Assembly (NCBI RefSeq): GCF_039851975.1
Contig: NZ_CP156660.1
Coordinates: forward strand, 3,105,035-3,169,034
Reading direction: 5' to 3'
Length of the DNA: 64,000 bases
From: Desulfoscipio sp. XC116
GTDB lineage: Bacteria > Bacillota > Desulfotomaculia > Desulfotomaculales > Desulfallaceae
Numbering within the stretch: position 1 is the stretch's first letter; the number at the start of each line of letters is the position of its first letter. Under the pieces are notes generated by a model, which was not told the DNA's origin, did not search any database, and saw nothing but the letters and a program-made list of their open reading frames with translations. The translations under genes and the position numbers were made by a program. Shown piece by piece: positions 1 through 8,824 of the stretch.

Positions 1-1411
1 TTTTAATGCCCAGTTCCCGGCAATAATTATAATATTCTTCAAAATCCTTACCCGGAGTTCTGACATCAATAAAGAAAATATACACCTCGGTATCCGGATA
101 TTTTTCTTTGATCAAACGGGCTTCCTTAAGCATATACATGCAGCAGACTTTGGAACAATAGACATGGTGTTTTTTGTCCCGGCTGCCGACGCAGGATATG
201 AAAGCCACGGATTTGGGCCTTTGATCGTCCGAGGGACGGTGAAATTCCCCATCCGTGGGGCCGGTGGCCGAAAGAATCCGCTCCAGCTGCATGCAGGTAA
301 TTACATTGGGCGACTCGGGAGAATATTCTTTAAAAGGCTCTTTGGGCATGGTTTGATAACCGGCGGCAACAATAATGGTGCCAACCTTTATATTAACCAA
401 CTCGCCCTCCGGGTCATAAGCCCGGGTCCGGTCACAAGCGCCAGTTTTGCAAGCTTTTTCGCAGGGCGCCAGCATGGCTTCCCCGGTTTTGGGATGCACC
501 CGGTGCTCTTTACCCAATTGCGAACCGGCACAGTTAAGGCAGTGCTCCGGATCCAGTACCGCTCTCTTGGGCACTGCCTGAGGAAAGGCTATATATATGG
601 CCTTGCGATTATCCAATCCCTCATTAAAATCATTGGAGGCTTTGCCCAAACAGGCAGTGACGCAGTCACCGCAGCCGGTACATTTGCCCCAATCAACATA
701 GGTTTGCTTTTTCCTTACGGTGATATTAAAATTACCGATGGAGCCGTTGACGGTCTCCACCTCCGAATAAGGCAGCAGCTCAATATTGGGGTGGTTGGCC
801 ACCTGCACCATTATCGGTGTAAGGATACAAGCGGAGCAGTCGTTGGTGGGAAAAGTTTTGTCCAGTTTGGCCATATTCCCCCCTACCGAAGGGTTGCGGT
901 CCAGCAGCCAAACCTTATAGCCCATGCCGGCCAGATCAAGCGCGGCAAAGATGCCGCTGACACCGGCCCCCACCACTAATGTGGATTTGTCCACCTCTAC
1001 ATATCTTTGTTCCAGCGGCTGCAGCAAATTGGCCTTGGCCACCGCACTGGCAACCAGCTTTTGGGCCTTTTGGGTGGCTCCTTCTTTATCTCCCCAGTGC
1101 GCCCAGCTGTCCTGGTCCCGGATATTGGCCATCTCCAAGAGATACGGATTTAGACCGGCATCCTCCACAGCTTTCCTGAAAATAGGCTCGTGGGTCCGGG
1201 GCGTACAGGCGGCCACCACCACCCGGTCAACCATGCCCGCCTCAATATCCTTGCGAATCAATTCCTGACCGGGGTCCGAGCACATAAAAAGATATTCCCT
1301 GGCCACAACAACATCAGGTAATGTTGCGGCAAAGCCAACCACTTGACCAACGTCCACCGACCCGGCTATATTTTCGCCGCAGTGACAGACGTAAACACCT
1401 ATTCTTGACAC
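1..1411 (-). CDS. hdrA: HdrA-like heterodisulfide reductase subunit A (3' part outside window)
   Basis: Translating the minus strand from a GTG at 1411, with GGAGG 7 nt upstream, gives about 470 residues open to the window edge. Residues ~148-153 carry the FAD-binding GAGVSG motif, ~244-254 a 4Fe-4S motif CTGCGDCVTAC, and further on come the HdrA-typical Cys-rich stretches DCSACILTPI and CVGSRDKK...YCSKVCC. HdrA proteins are flavin/iron-sulfur subunits of soluble heterodisulfide reductase-like complexes; in sulfate reducers and syntrophs they are linked to flavin-based electron bifurcation with hydrogenases or Mvh/Flox partners. The neighbouring hydrogenase-type regulator and hydF fit a hydrogen/electron-transfer role. 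The C-terminus and any partner genes lie outside the window, so the complex cannot be named. Confidence 0.9.
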   Translation of the reverse strand, partial: MSRIGVYVCHCGENIAGSVDVGQVVGFAATLPDVVVAREYLFMCSDPGQELIRKDIEAGMVDRVVVAACTPRTHEPIFRKAVEDAGLNPYLLEMANIRDQDSWAHWGDKEGATQKAQKLVASAVAKANLLQPLEQRYVEVDKSTLVVGAGVSGIFAALDLAGMGYKVWLLDRNPSVGGNMAKLDKTFPTNDCSACILTPIMVQVANHPNIELLPYSEVETVNGSIGNFNITVRKKQTYVDWGKCTGCGDCVTACLGKASNDFNEGLDNRKAIYIAFPQAVPKRAVLDPEHCLNCAGSQLGKEHRVHPKTGEAMLAPCEKACKTGACDRTRAYDPEGELVNIKVGTIIVAAGYQTMPKEPFKEYSPESPNVITCMQLERILSATGPTDGEFHRPSDDQRPKSVAFISCVGSRDKKHHVYCSKVCCMYMLKEARLIKEKYPDTEVYIFFIDVRTPGKDFEEYYNYCRELGIK

Positions 1412-1591
1412 TATCTTTCCTCCTTGTCCTCAAAAGCATTTTTTTGAGCTATTTTCCCATTCACAAACCATCATGGGGACAACAATACATGTTACTACCT
1501 CGCTTTCTGTGACGCAAGAACTAACATTTGCCAAATCATGTTATATAATGGTATTTTTCTGAATTTTATGATTTCTCACTTAAGACACGCA

Positions 1592-1620
1592 AAAGAAATG
1601 CCAGTCTAAAAGACCGGCAT
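1592..1620 (-). terminator. Terminator-like hairpin between the sigma-54 regulator and hdrA
   Basis: Arms 1598-1607 and 1611-1620 (ATGCCAGTCT / AGACCGGCAT) pair with a 3-nt loop. Read on the minus strand they are followed by a T-rich tail, as expected for a rho-independent terminator of the regulator gene ending at 1745. The surrounding sequence resembles hairpins near 49306 and 50909. Confidence 0.6.
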
Positions 1621-1632
1621 TGGCAGCATTGC

Positions 1633-1708
1633 TATTCCAAATTATATACACTCCGCATGAGAAACCCGCTGTACAGCTAACATTTGCGGTATTCCAAATT
1701 ATATACAC
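1633..1708. repeat. Two 19-bp direct repeats upstream of hdrA
   Basis: TATTCCAAATTATATACAC occurs at 1633-1651 and again at 1690-1708, 57 bp apart start to start. The pair lies between the 3' end of the sigma-54 regulator and hdrA. Tandem regulator-binding sites are possible, but no -24/-12 sigma-54 promoter with correct spacing was found nearby. Confidence 0.6.
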
Positions 1709-1744
1709 GTCCAAAATTTAGACAGTTAATTCGGAATGCTCTGA

Positions 1745-3943
1745 TTAATGAATGTTGTATTCCTTTAATTTCAGGTAAAAGGTGGCCCTTGGCATACCAA
1801 GTATACTGGCTGCGTCCACCTTGTTATTGTTGGTTTCCTTAAGAGCCTTGAGAATAAGATTCCTTTCCAAATTCTTTACCGCCTTTTTCATCGGCGTTAA
1901 TCGAATGACCTTACGATCACCGTCTAATTGCCGGATATAATCGGGAAGATGCTGAACCTGGATGATACTTTCTTCAGCGGTATAAAATGCCCGTTCAATA
2001 ACATTCTTCAATTCCCTGACATTACCGGGCCATTCATAGGCGGCCAAAAGAGCGAGCGCCTCACTTGAAATCAGTTTCACGGACGACTTTTTTTCCGCAG
2101 CCAATTTCCTTAAAAAATATTCGGCCAACGGAGGAATATCCTCTTTCCTGTGCACCAGCGCGGGAACTGTAACCGATATTACATTCAGCCGGTAAAACAG
2201 GTCGCTTCTGAATTTACCTTCTTCAATAAGTCTATTAAGGTCCTGATTGGTGGCCGCTATAATCCTGGCGGTCAGCCTGATGGCGGTGGTCCCCCCCACC
2301 CGCTCGAATTCCCTTTCCTGCAGCACCCGCAGGAGCTTTGCCTGAGTACTTAAGGGCAGCTCGGCTATCTCATCCAGCAGCAGGGTACCCCCCCGGGCCT
2401 GATCGAACTTACCTGGCTTGCCGCCCTTGCGGGCTCCGGTAAAAGCCCCTTCCTCATAACCGAAAAGTTCCGATTCAATCAGTTGTTCCGGCAAGGCGGC
2501 GCAGTTGATGGCAATAAACGACTCCTGGCTTCGGGGGCTCATCATGTGCACAACACGTGCCAAAACCTCCTTGCCCGCGCCGCTTTCGCCAAGTATCAAA
2601 AGCGTGGCGTCATTTTGCCCCAATTTAATGGCTGTTTGCCGCAGGCCCTGAATGTAAGGGCTGTCTCCTACAAGATAGTCCTTTATTTCATCGCTCATCT
2701 TCAAGCGCTTTTTGTAATACTCCAACTCACCCCGGGATTGTTCCAATAGGTACGGAAGGCACATTTCTATCTCCGCCAGTCCCTGGCAAACCGCAACGGC
2801 CTTGTCCCGGCAGGAATTATACCCGCAAGCCCCGCAATTCAATTCATCTTCCGGCTTATTTTTATTGGTGTATTTTAAAACCTTTACAATATCTTCTTCG
2901 CTGGGGGTTAGCAAAGGTTGATATCTATTGGAGAAGGAGCGCTCCAATTGCAGTTTGGGAAGCCGCCCGAGGCTCTCTTTTTTTCTGGACCGGGAATACT
3001 GGTAAATCTGGTATTGCCTATTAAAAATGTCCAGCTCACTGTCTATTTCGGGACCGTCTATACAACCGCCCTTACAGAACAGCATGTCTATCAGGCGGTG
3101 TTTAATATGTCCCTCCTGCAGTTTTTGCAGAAACTGAACACACTCTTCCTTTCCTTCCACCACCGCCACCTCATCTTCCCGGTAAATGTTGCCCTTGGGA
3201 TCGACATTTTTAATCAGCCCGCCGGACAGCGGAAAAGTGGACGGCAAATAGCTTTTATCAAGGGATGAGACGGGAGCGGTATCTTTGGTCTCCCACTTGT
3301 CCTTGAGCATTTCTTTTAATTCCTTGAAGGTCAGCACGGCATCTATAATGCCTTCCGGGGCATCAAGCACTTCTTCCTTTTTGGCTATACAGGGTCCGAT
3401 AAAGACCAACCGGCTGTTTTTTTTGCGATGGCGAAGCAGCTTGGCTGTGGCCATCAGTGCAGAGTCGATAGGAATCAGATACTGTATCAGGTCCGGAAAA
3501 TGTTTTTCAATCAGATTCACCACTGCCGCACAGTGGGAACCGATAGCCGGCTCTTTTCTGCCGACCAGATATTCCCTGTATTTGGGCATAGTCAACTCAA
3601 CCCCGATGGTTAACTCATGCACTTCACTAAAGCCGGCTTCCCGCAGCAAATTAAAGAAATCTCCGGGATCAAGGGGATATATTGAGGCCGGAAAGGACGG
3701 AGCCAGAAGAGCGATGGCTCTGCCTTCCTTTAGATAGTCCTTTACCTGGGGAACAAAGGTAACCACTTCTTTGGCATTTTGCGAGCACGCCTTGATACAG
3801 CTTCCGCAGCTGATGCACCGCTCCGGAACAATCATCGACTGCCCTACCTCAACTTTAATGGCCTTCACCGGGCATTGGCGCACACATGAATAACAGGCTT
3901 TACACCTGTCTTTAATAGTAGATACAACCGACACCTCACCCAC
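1745..3943 (-). CDS. Sigma-54-dependent activator with ferredoxin and [FeFe]-hydrogenase-like sensor domains
   Basis: The 732-residue protein begins at a GTG behind GGAGG. Domain order is two 4Fe-4S motifs (Cys14/17/20/24 and Cys43/46/49/53), a domain like the [FeFe]-hydrogenase large-subunit C-terminus (~70-345) with H-cluster-like loops SHCAAVV, IGPCIAKK and LFCKGGCIDGP, and a CGACGYNSC iron-sulfur motif. These are followed by an AAA+ sigma-54 activator module with Walker A GESGAGKE and the sigma-54 contact GAFTGA, then a Fis-type HTH at the C-terminus. The first hydrogenase loop deviates from the classic TSCCP form, so sensing rather than catalysis is likely. The inferred role is switching sigma-54 promoters in response to H2 or redox state. 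Lying between hdrA and aspA-hydF supports a link to hydrogen metabolism; its targets are unknown. Confidence 0.88.
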   Translation of the reverse strand: MGEVSVVSTIKDRCKACYSCVRQCPVKAIKVEVGQSMIVPERCISCGSCIKACSQNAKEVVTFVPQVKDYLKEGRAIALLAPSFPASIYPLDPGDFFNLLREAGFSEVHELTIGVELTMPKYREYLVGRKEPAIGSHCAAVVNLIEKHFPDLIQYLIPIDSALMATAKLLRHRKKNSRLVFIGPCIAKKEEVLDAPEGIIDAVLTFKELKEMLKDKWETKDTAPVSSLDKSYLPSTFPLSGGLIKNVDPKGNIYREDEVAVVEGKEECVQFLQKLQEGHIKHRLIDMLFCKGGCIDGPEIDSELDIFNRQYQIYQYSRSRKKESLGRLPKLQLERSFSNRYQPLLTPSEEDIVKVLKYTNKNKPEDELNCGACGYNSCRDKAVAVCQGLAEIEMCLPYLLEQSRGELEYYKKRLKMSDEIKDYLVGDSPYIQGLRQTAIKLGQNDATLLILGESGAGKEVLARVVHMMSPRSQESFIAINCAALPEQLIESELFGYEEGAFTGARKGGKPGKFDQARGGTLLLDEIAELPLSTQAKLLRVLQEREFERVGGTTAIRLTARIIAATNQDLNRLIEEGKFRSDLFYRLNVISVTVPALVHRKEDIPPLAEYFLRKLAAEKKSSVKLISSEALALLAAYEWPGNVRELKNVIERAFYTAEESIIQVQHLPDYIRQLDGDRKVIRLTPMKKAVKNLERNLILKALKETNNNKVDAASILGMPRATFYLKLKEYNIH

Positions 3944-4221
3944 ACCTCCATATAGAAAAGGATGTCCTTATATAGTTAACATCTGAATTAATTAGTTAAA
4001 GCAAACCGTATAACAGCCAATGCAAAGTGCTGTTTACTAGCCTATAATACCACAAAACCCATGGGTATTATATAAATAGTCAGAATTTTGTAATTACCAA
4101 ATTTCATAAAAGACCTCCATGCCGCTTGTGCGGCATCGGCAGAGGGTGAAAATATAGTCAGTTTGTCATTGTTATGAATACAATTTAAAGTTCGAAAAGT
4201 CCGCACGAGATTCTCTCTTGC

Positions 4222-4284
4222 TCTGGTGCCGGGTGTAAAATGTTGAAAATCTAAGATTTTCAACATTTTACACCCGGCACCAGA
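4222..4284. repeat. Perfect 31-bp palindrome with 1-nt loop
   Basis: Arms 4222-4252 and 4254-4284 are exact reverse complements around a single A at 4253. The outer arm starts TCTGGTGCCGGGTGT and the inner part is AT-rich. No T-run follows, so it is not a typical terminator. It could be a miniature element, a head-to-head junction of two repeat ends, or a strong cruciform. Confidence 0.9.
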
Positions 4285-4337
4285 AGCACGCCTTTTCGCA
4301 CACACACTTAAAAATAAATAAAATGGCAGACAATACC

Positions 4338-4366
4338 TGTCCTTACAAAGAAAAGGTCTCTATAAT
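4338..4366 (+). promoter_or_regulatory. Possible aspA-hydF promoter
   Basis: A perfect -10 box TATAAT lies at 4361-4366, with only a weak -35 (TGTCCT, 4338-4343) at 17-bp spacing. It sits ~136 bp upstream of aspA. Confidence 0.35.
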
Positions 4367-4502
4367 AGAAGCATAGGCAAACCTTGTCCAAATAATTAGG
4401 ATAAAGACATTTACCATACATGTCAAGGCTGCCGCCAAATCCACCTGTTATCGTTATCGCATGGACCGTTGACGGAAATACTGATGAAAAAGGACGTTGC
4501 CA

Positions 4503-5960
4503 ATGACAGATTTTCGGCTGGAAAAAGATTTACTGGGCGAATTGCCGGTGCCCGCGCGGGCTTATTACGGCATACATACTATGCGAGCTTTTAAAAATTT
4601 TAACGTTAGCGGTTATAATGTCCACCCCCGACTGGTGCAGGCGCTGGCCGAAGTAAAATGGGCCGCCGCTCGCGCCAACCACCGAAGCGGCCTGCTTTCG
4701 GCAGACATTGCGAAAGCTATTGGCAGCGCCGCCGGAGAAGTGGCCGGGGGTAAACTGGCGGATCAATTCATCGTGAACGCTTTTCAGGGCGGGGCCGGGA
4801 CATCCACGAATATGAACATGAACGAAGTCCTGGCCAACCGGGCCATCGAACTGCTGGGCGGTCAAATAGGCGATTATGAGTTAGTCCACCCGATCAATCA
4901 CGTTAATCTTTCGCAATCCACCAATGACACTTACCCTACCGCTCTCCGCGTCGCCGCCATCCGGCTGGTGCTGGACCTGAGCGAAGCCATGGCCGAACTG
5001 CAGACGGCCCTGCAGAAAAAAGAGGCGCAGTTCGCCGGAGTACTCAAGCTGGGGCGCACCGAATTACAGGATGCTTTACCGGTAACGCTGGGGCAGGAAT
5101 TCAGCGCTTATGCCGAGGCCGTGGCCCGGGACAGATGGCGGCTGTATAAGGTGGAAGAACGCCTGCGGCAGGTAAATCTGGGCGGAACAGCTGTCGGTAC
5201 GGGACTGAACGCCCCCAGAAAATATATTTATCATGTAGTGGAGGAACTGCGCCAGATAACCGGCATGGGCCTGGCCAGGGCCGAGAACATGATTGACCTG
5301 ACGCAAAATGCCGATGTCTTTGCCGAAGTATCGGGGCTGGTGAAAGCAGCGGCAGTAAACCTTACTAAAATCGCCGGCGACCTGATGCTTTTATCGTCCG
5401 GCCCGGCCGGAGGACCTGCGGAAATCAATTTGCCCCCGCTGCAGGCAGGCTCTTCCATTATGCCCGGCAAAGTAAACCCGGTTATTCCTGAAATGGTAAG
5501 CCAGGTGGCCTGGCAGACCATGGGGGCCGACCAGGTAATCTGCCAAGCCTGTGGAGCCGGACGGCTGGAGCTGAACTCTTTTTTGCCGCTGGTGGCGCAT
5601 AACCTTTTACCCACCCTGGAGATGCTGGCCAAAACAGCCAGGATTTTCGCCTATGACTGCATAGCCGGCATCAGTGCCAACGAGCAGCGCTGCCTGCGCT
5701 GGCTGGACGAAAGCTTAACTATGGTGACAGCGCTGGTTCCTTACATCGGTTATGAACAAGCCACAGAACTGGCCCGGCGAGCACATAAAGAGAAAAAAAC
5801 CTTAAAAGAACTGGTCATGGAAACAGGCCTTTTTTCCGAGGATGAATGGCAGGATATATTCAAACCGCGCGAGCTGACCCGGCCCGGCATTGCCGGAGCA
5901 CGCAAACTGGAGGGCCGGCTGGAAATAAAAGATCGGAGGGAAATGAAAACCAATGAATGA
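4503..5960 (+). CDS. aspA: Aspartate ammonia-lyase
   Basis: The family signature GSSIMPGKVNPVIPEM is present, together with GTSTNMNMNEV and the N-terminal ARAYYGIHTMRA typical of aspartases and fumarases. The ~485-residue length fits aspartase. The reaction is L-aspartate to fumarate plus ammonia, in the cytosol. I start at ATG 4503 because AAGGAC lies 7 nt upstream; TTG at 4497 is the alternative. The 3' end overlaps hydF by 8 bp, so the two are co-transcribed and probably translationally coupled. Aspartase genes recur beside hydrogenase maturation genes in clostridia; a role in supplying ammonia for the azadithiolate bridge of the H-cluster is an inference. Confidence 0.93.
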   Translation: MTDFRLEKDLLGELPVPARAYYGIHTMRAFKNFNVSGYNVHPRLVQALAEVKWAAARANHRSGLLSADIAKAIGSAAGEVAGGKLADQFIVNAFQGGAGTSTNMNMNEVLANRAIELLGGQIGDYELVHPINHVNLSQSTNDTYPTALRVAAIRLVLDLSEAMAELQTALQKKEAQFAGVLKLGRTELQDALPVTLGQEFSAYAEAVARDRWRLYKVEERLRQVNLGGTAVGTGLNAPRKYIYHVVEELRQITGMGLARAENMIDLTQNADVFAEVSGLVKAAAVNLTKIAGDLMLLSSGPAGGPAEINLPPLQAGSSIMPGKVNPVIPEMVSQVAWQTMGADQVICQACGAGRLELNSFLPLVAHNLLPTLEMLAKTARIFAYDCIAGISANEQRCLRWLDESLTMVTALVPYIGYEQATELARRAHKEKKTLKELVMETGLFSEDEWQDIFKPRELTRPGIAGARKLEGRLEIKDRREMKTNE

Positions 5961-7167
5961 AACACCTCGCAGCGGCAGGCTGCATATTGCCCTGTTCGGC
6001 AGGCGGAACGCTGGAAAATCAAGCTTGATCAACGCCCTGACCAGTCAGGAACTGGCCATTGTCTCTCCGGTTGCCGGAACCACCACCGACCCGGTATATA
6101 AGTCCATGGAAATACTGCCCATCGGTCCGGTGGTCTTAATTGACACCGCCGGGCTTGACGATGAGGGTGAACTGGGTGCCAAGCGGGTCGCCAAAAGCAT
6201 GGCGGTGCTCGCTAAAACCGATCTGGCCCTGCTGGTAATAGATCCGGAGCAGGGAGTCAACCAAACCGAGCTAGAGCTGGTTGAAACAATCAAACAAAAA
6301 AAGCTGCCGGTAATCGGCGTGATTAATAAAACCGATCTCTACGAAGTAAATACCGATTTTTCCGAGCAGCTGGCCGGTATTCCCACCGTTAAAGTAAGCG
6401 CCCGCACCGGGCGCGGCTTAACCGAGCTGAAACAGATGATGGTACAGCTGGCTCCGAAAGACTGGACAGCGCCCACTATTGCCGGAGACCTGGTACCGCC
6501 GGGGGAAGTGGCAGTGCTGGTTTGTCCCATCGACCTGGCGGCTCCCAAAGGACGGCTGATACTGCCCCAGGTGCAGACAATCAGGGATATGCTGGACCAC
6601 GACTGTTTGACCATGGTAGTGAAGGAAAGAGAACTAAAAGCCGCCTTAAACAAGCTAAAAAAGCCCCCGGCGCTGGTAATTACGGATTCGCAAGTTTTTT
6701 CAAAAGTGGATGCAGACACACCACCCGGCGTGCCCATGACCTCCTTTTCCATCCTGTTCGCCCGCTACCAGGGGGATCTGGCTACCCTGGTTTCCGGCGC
6801 GCTGGCCGTGGAAGACCTGGAACCGGGGGATAAAGTTTTAATTGCCGAGGCCTGCACCCACCACCGGGTAGCCGATGATATAGGCACGGTCAAGATACCC
6901 CGCTGGCTGCGCCAGTCGGTGGGCGGCGAGCTTGATTTCCACTGGTCCAGCGGCATTGAGATGCCCTCCGACCTGGAAAGCTACAAACTGGTAGTCCACT
7001 GCGGCGCGTGCATGATCAACCGGCGGGAAATGTTATCCCGCATGATGACCGCCGGCGCCGCGGGAGTGCCCATTGTCAACTACGGGGTAATAATTGCTTA
7101 TATGCTGGGCATTTTGCGCAGAGCCCTGGAACCTTTTCCCGATGTGCTGGCGCTGCTGGATAATTAA
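5953..7167 (+). CDS. hydF: [FeFe]-hydrogenase H-cluster maturation GTPase HydF
   Basis: 404 residues, the usual HydF length. The N-terminal Ras-like GTPase domain shows P-loop GRRNAGKSS (~16-24), G3 DTAGLDD and G4 NKTD. The C-terminal domain carries the cluster-binding residues of the family: EACTHHR and VHCGACMINRREM. HydF is the scaffold on which the 2Fe subcluster made by HydE/HydG is assembled and passed to apo-hydrogenase. hydE and hydG are not in the window. The 8-bp overlap with aspA implies one operon. Four degraded copies of its 3' end occur elsewhere in the window (26661, 40060, 49428, 53826). Confidence 0.96.
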   Translation: MNETPRSGRLHIALFGRRNAGKSSLINALTSQELAIVSPVAGTTTDPVYKSMEILPIGPVVLIDTAGLDDEGELGAKRVAKSMAVLAKTDLALLVIDPEQGVNQTELELVETIKQKKLPVIGVINKTDLYEVNTDFSEQLAGIPTVKVSARTGRGLTELKQMMVQLAPKDWTAPTIAGDLVPPGEVAVLVCPIDLAAPKGRLILPQVQTIRDMLDHDCLTMVVKERELKAALNKLKKPPALVITDSQVFSKVDADTPPGVPMTSFSILFARYQGDLATLVSGALAVEDLEPGDKVLIAEACTHHRVADDIGTVKIPRWLRQSVGGELDFHWSSGIEMPSDLESYKLVVHCGACMINRREMLSRMMTAGAAGVPIVNYGVIIAYMLGILRRALEPFPDVLALLDN

Positions 7168-7184
7168 AACCCCCATGCCAAAAT

Positions 7185-7231
7185 AAGCCACCGGCTATTT
7201 TCAGGCATCAATGCCCGGAAGCCGGTGGCTT
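7185..7231 (+). terminator. Hairpin after hydF
   Basis: The 12-bp arms AAGCCACCGGCT (7185-7196) and AGCCGGTGGCTT (7220-7231) are perfectly complementary. The T-tract after the stem is weak. The same hairpin with a diverged loop follows the hydF fragment at 40060-40369. Confidence 0.65.
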
Positions 7232-7232
7232 T

Positions 7233-7440
7233 CGCTGTTATAAATCCGTCATACCTTGTTGCCTTCCTGCCAGTCCACAAGGTCGGCACCCCGAAAGGGT
7301 ATTTCAGAGCTCTATAGCTAGCCTGCGTTTTCCTCTATCAACGCTTCACATGCAGGCTCGCGACCAGCCGCGCATGACTCGGTGTCATTGGTGTTGCTAA
7401 TCTTTCACATGGGGCTCTTTCATCCCCCACTCTATGCCGG
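7233..7440. other. Noncoding block rich in inverted repeats
   Basis: No gene is seen. The strand sense is uncertain. Possible stems include AGCCTGC (7319) with GCAGGCT (7351), and a CACCCCGAAAGGGT stem-loop. The look is of a structured RNA or the noncoding end of a lost insertion element, but it does not share the conserved core of the two IS110-linked blocks described below. Confidence 0.3.
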
Positions 7441-7441
7441 T

Positions 7442-8122
7442 TTATCCCGGCACTTTCGGACTGTCCCTTTTTGGTAGCTGTTGGGAATAGTATAGGTCAG
7501 GCCCAACAGCTAACCGAGCATGATTGGTTGTATCTTGCAATGTTAGTATAATATAAGCGGAATAATCTTTATTTAAATCGATTGTTAAGGGGACCTCAAA
7601 TTCCACATCGCTTGTCCGTTTTTTAAAAATAAAACCAATCCAAGCATCTTTACTTGAATCTATTATTTGATATGAAGAATAGCCAATTGCATTACGAACC
7701 TGCGAAAGGTTTTTACTATTAATGCGAGCAATTGAATATGAAGTTTCGTTGTCATATTGAATTTCTATTTCTGCTTGTTCATCGAGGTATGCTGAGTCGA
7801 TAATTAAATCGAGATAAATATAATCATCCTTATGATAGAGATTTTTTAATATGTAAATAACCTTACTTTTATCTTTACTACTTCTCATATCCAGTTTTTC
7901 ATTTTGATTGCCAGAAACGATAAAACCCACATCATTCATATATTTATTAAAATCTTCAGATGTTAAATTAGAACGTTTTATGCCTATGGATTTTGATAAT
8001 TCAAGTTCAGAACCATCTTTATTTCCAGCACTAGGATTTTCATTTTTAGTGTTATCTAATGATTCACAACCCACTGCCAATAAAAACAATAGTGATATTA
8101 ATAAAGATAATAGTATCTTCAT
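7442..8122 (-). CDS. Putative lipoprotein of unknown function
   Basis: 226 residues. An N-terminal hydrophobic stretch ends in a lipobox (LLAVGC, Cys at ~19), so it should be lipid-anchored on the outer face of the membrane. The rest is polar with no recognised domain. RBS GGAAGGGGG lies just upstream of the ATG. The last ~22 residues are encoded inside a repeat also found at 39990-40052, so the native C-terminus was probably replaced by an insertion. Upstream on the same strand is a fragment of another gene (8138-8316), suggesting a damaged operon. Confidence 0.6.
   Translation of the reverse strand: MKILLSLLISLLFLLAVGCESLDNTKNENPSAGNKDGSELELSKSIGIKRSNLTSEDFNKYMNDVGFIVSGNQNEKLDMRSSKDKSKVIYILKNLYHKDDYIYLDLIIDSAYLDEQAEIEIQYDNETSYSIARINSKNLSQVRNAIGYSSYQIIDSSKDAWIGFIFKKRTSDVEFEVPLTIDLNKDYSAYIILTLQDTTNHARLAVGPDLYYSQQLPKRDSPKVPG
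7459..7521 (-). repeat. ~63-bp repeat, copy 1
   Basis: On the minus strand it reads TGCTCGGTTAGCTGTTGGGC...CCAACAGCTACCAAAAAGGGACAGTCC and matches 39990-40052 on the plus strand. Each copy holds an inverted repeat AGCTGTTGG/CCAACAGCT. It forms the 3' end of the lipoprotein gene. Confidence 0.75.
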
Positions 8123-8137
8123 TATTTAACCCCCTTC

Positions 8138-8316
8138 CTAAAAAAAGATTAAGATATACATGACTATAAGAGGCTCAGCATAGGTACCCATTGGTGTTAC
8201 TTCACTTGAAATATCGTAAAAACCGGGATATTCTTCTTCAGTTACAACAACAGGTGTCTGGGCACCATCAATGGTTTCAATATTAATTTTGACAGTAGAA
8301 TCTGGATCTTTTTTCT
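8138..8316 (-). pseudogene. 3' fragment of an unrecognised gene
   Basis: The minus strand is open for ~58 codons (for example TVKINIETIDGAQTPVVVT and EEEYPGFYDISSEV) and stops at TAG 8138-8140, just before the lipoprotein RBS. No start is present; the 5' side joins the partial ECF-module copy at ~8316. It looks like the tail of a gene formerly co-transcribed with the lipoprotein. Confidence 0.45.
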
Positions 8317-8394
8317 ATATGACGGGCAAGAGAAAGCCGTCCACTTTCCGTCATGAAATGTGACTGGCTGCATTTATATCGCACCCCTAATTGC

Positions 8395-8799
8395 TTATTT
8401 TGTGTCCAAGGCTTCAGGATAGTAGCGCATAATAATATCATTAATGTTATTATCTCTTTTAGCATGTATAAACCTTGAGTAGATTTCGGTTCCAGGTGCC
8501 AACTCCTTGTCATTAAGTTCAAATGAGTGTAATATGCTTACAGATTGCCATTTTACTAATTCGCCATAAACGTTAAAATATTCATGCTCTAATTTCTTAG
8601 CCAGGTCTTCCGCAATCTCATATGCCTGCTTCATTGTTATTGCTTTAACAAGAATAATACTTTCTTCAAAAAGCTTCTCGTTATCAGCATAGTGTTGTTG
8701 GTCATTTTCATTAGGAATTAGATTGCCGGAATGTATAGATTCAAATAATAATTTAACTGCGTACCAATTGACTTAAAGTTCTTGTAAATTGTATTCCAT
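8395..8799 (-). pseudogene. Degraded copy of the 136-aa ECF-module protein
   Basis: This is a near-copy of the gene at 14606-15016, starting at ATG 8799 behind GAGGTG. Codon 9 is a TAA stop where the intact copy has CAA, and 6 bp are deleted further on. An internal ATG at 8634 would still give 79 residues identical in most positions to the intact C-terminus, but without a clear RBS. The function of the family is unknown. Confidence 0.75.
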
Positions 8800-8824
8800 A
8801 AAAACACCTCTTTTACCAATTGCA

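Larger units (their letters stand above)
3944..4502. other. Intergenic region between the regulator and aspA
   Basis: About 560 bp with no convincing gene. The 87-codon frame on the minus strand at 4042-4305 is largely an artefact of the perfect palindrome inside it. The region holds that palindrome (4222-4284) and a TATAAT box at 4361-4366. Confidence 0.5.

Noticed and set aside
164-1268. Plus-strand open frames of up to 271 codons at the window start
   Set aside because: They are antisense to hdrA, whose protein shows clear FAD and Fe-S motifs.
1514-1532. Second possible sigma-54 site upstream of hdrA (minus strand TGGCAAATG...TTGC)
   Set aside because: Spacing between GG and GC is 17, too long.
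1621-1633. Apparent sigma-54 promoter TGGCAGCATTGCT
   Set aside because: GG-to-GC spacing is 9, not the required 12.
4042-4305. 87-codon minus-strand frame
   Set aside because: Mostly made by reading through the perfect palindrome; no RBS or domain.
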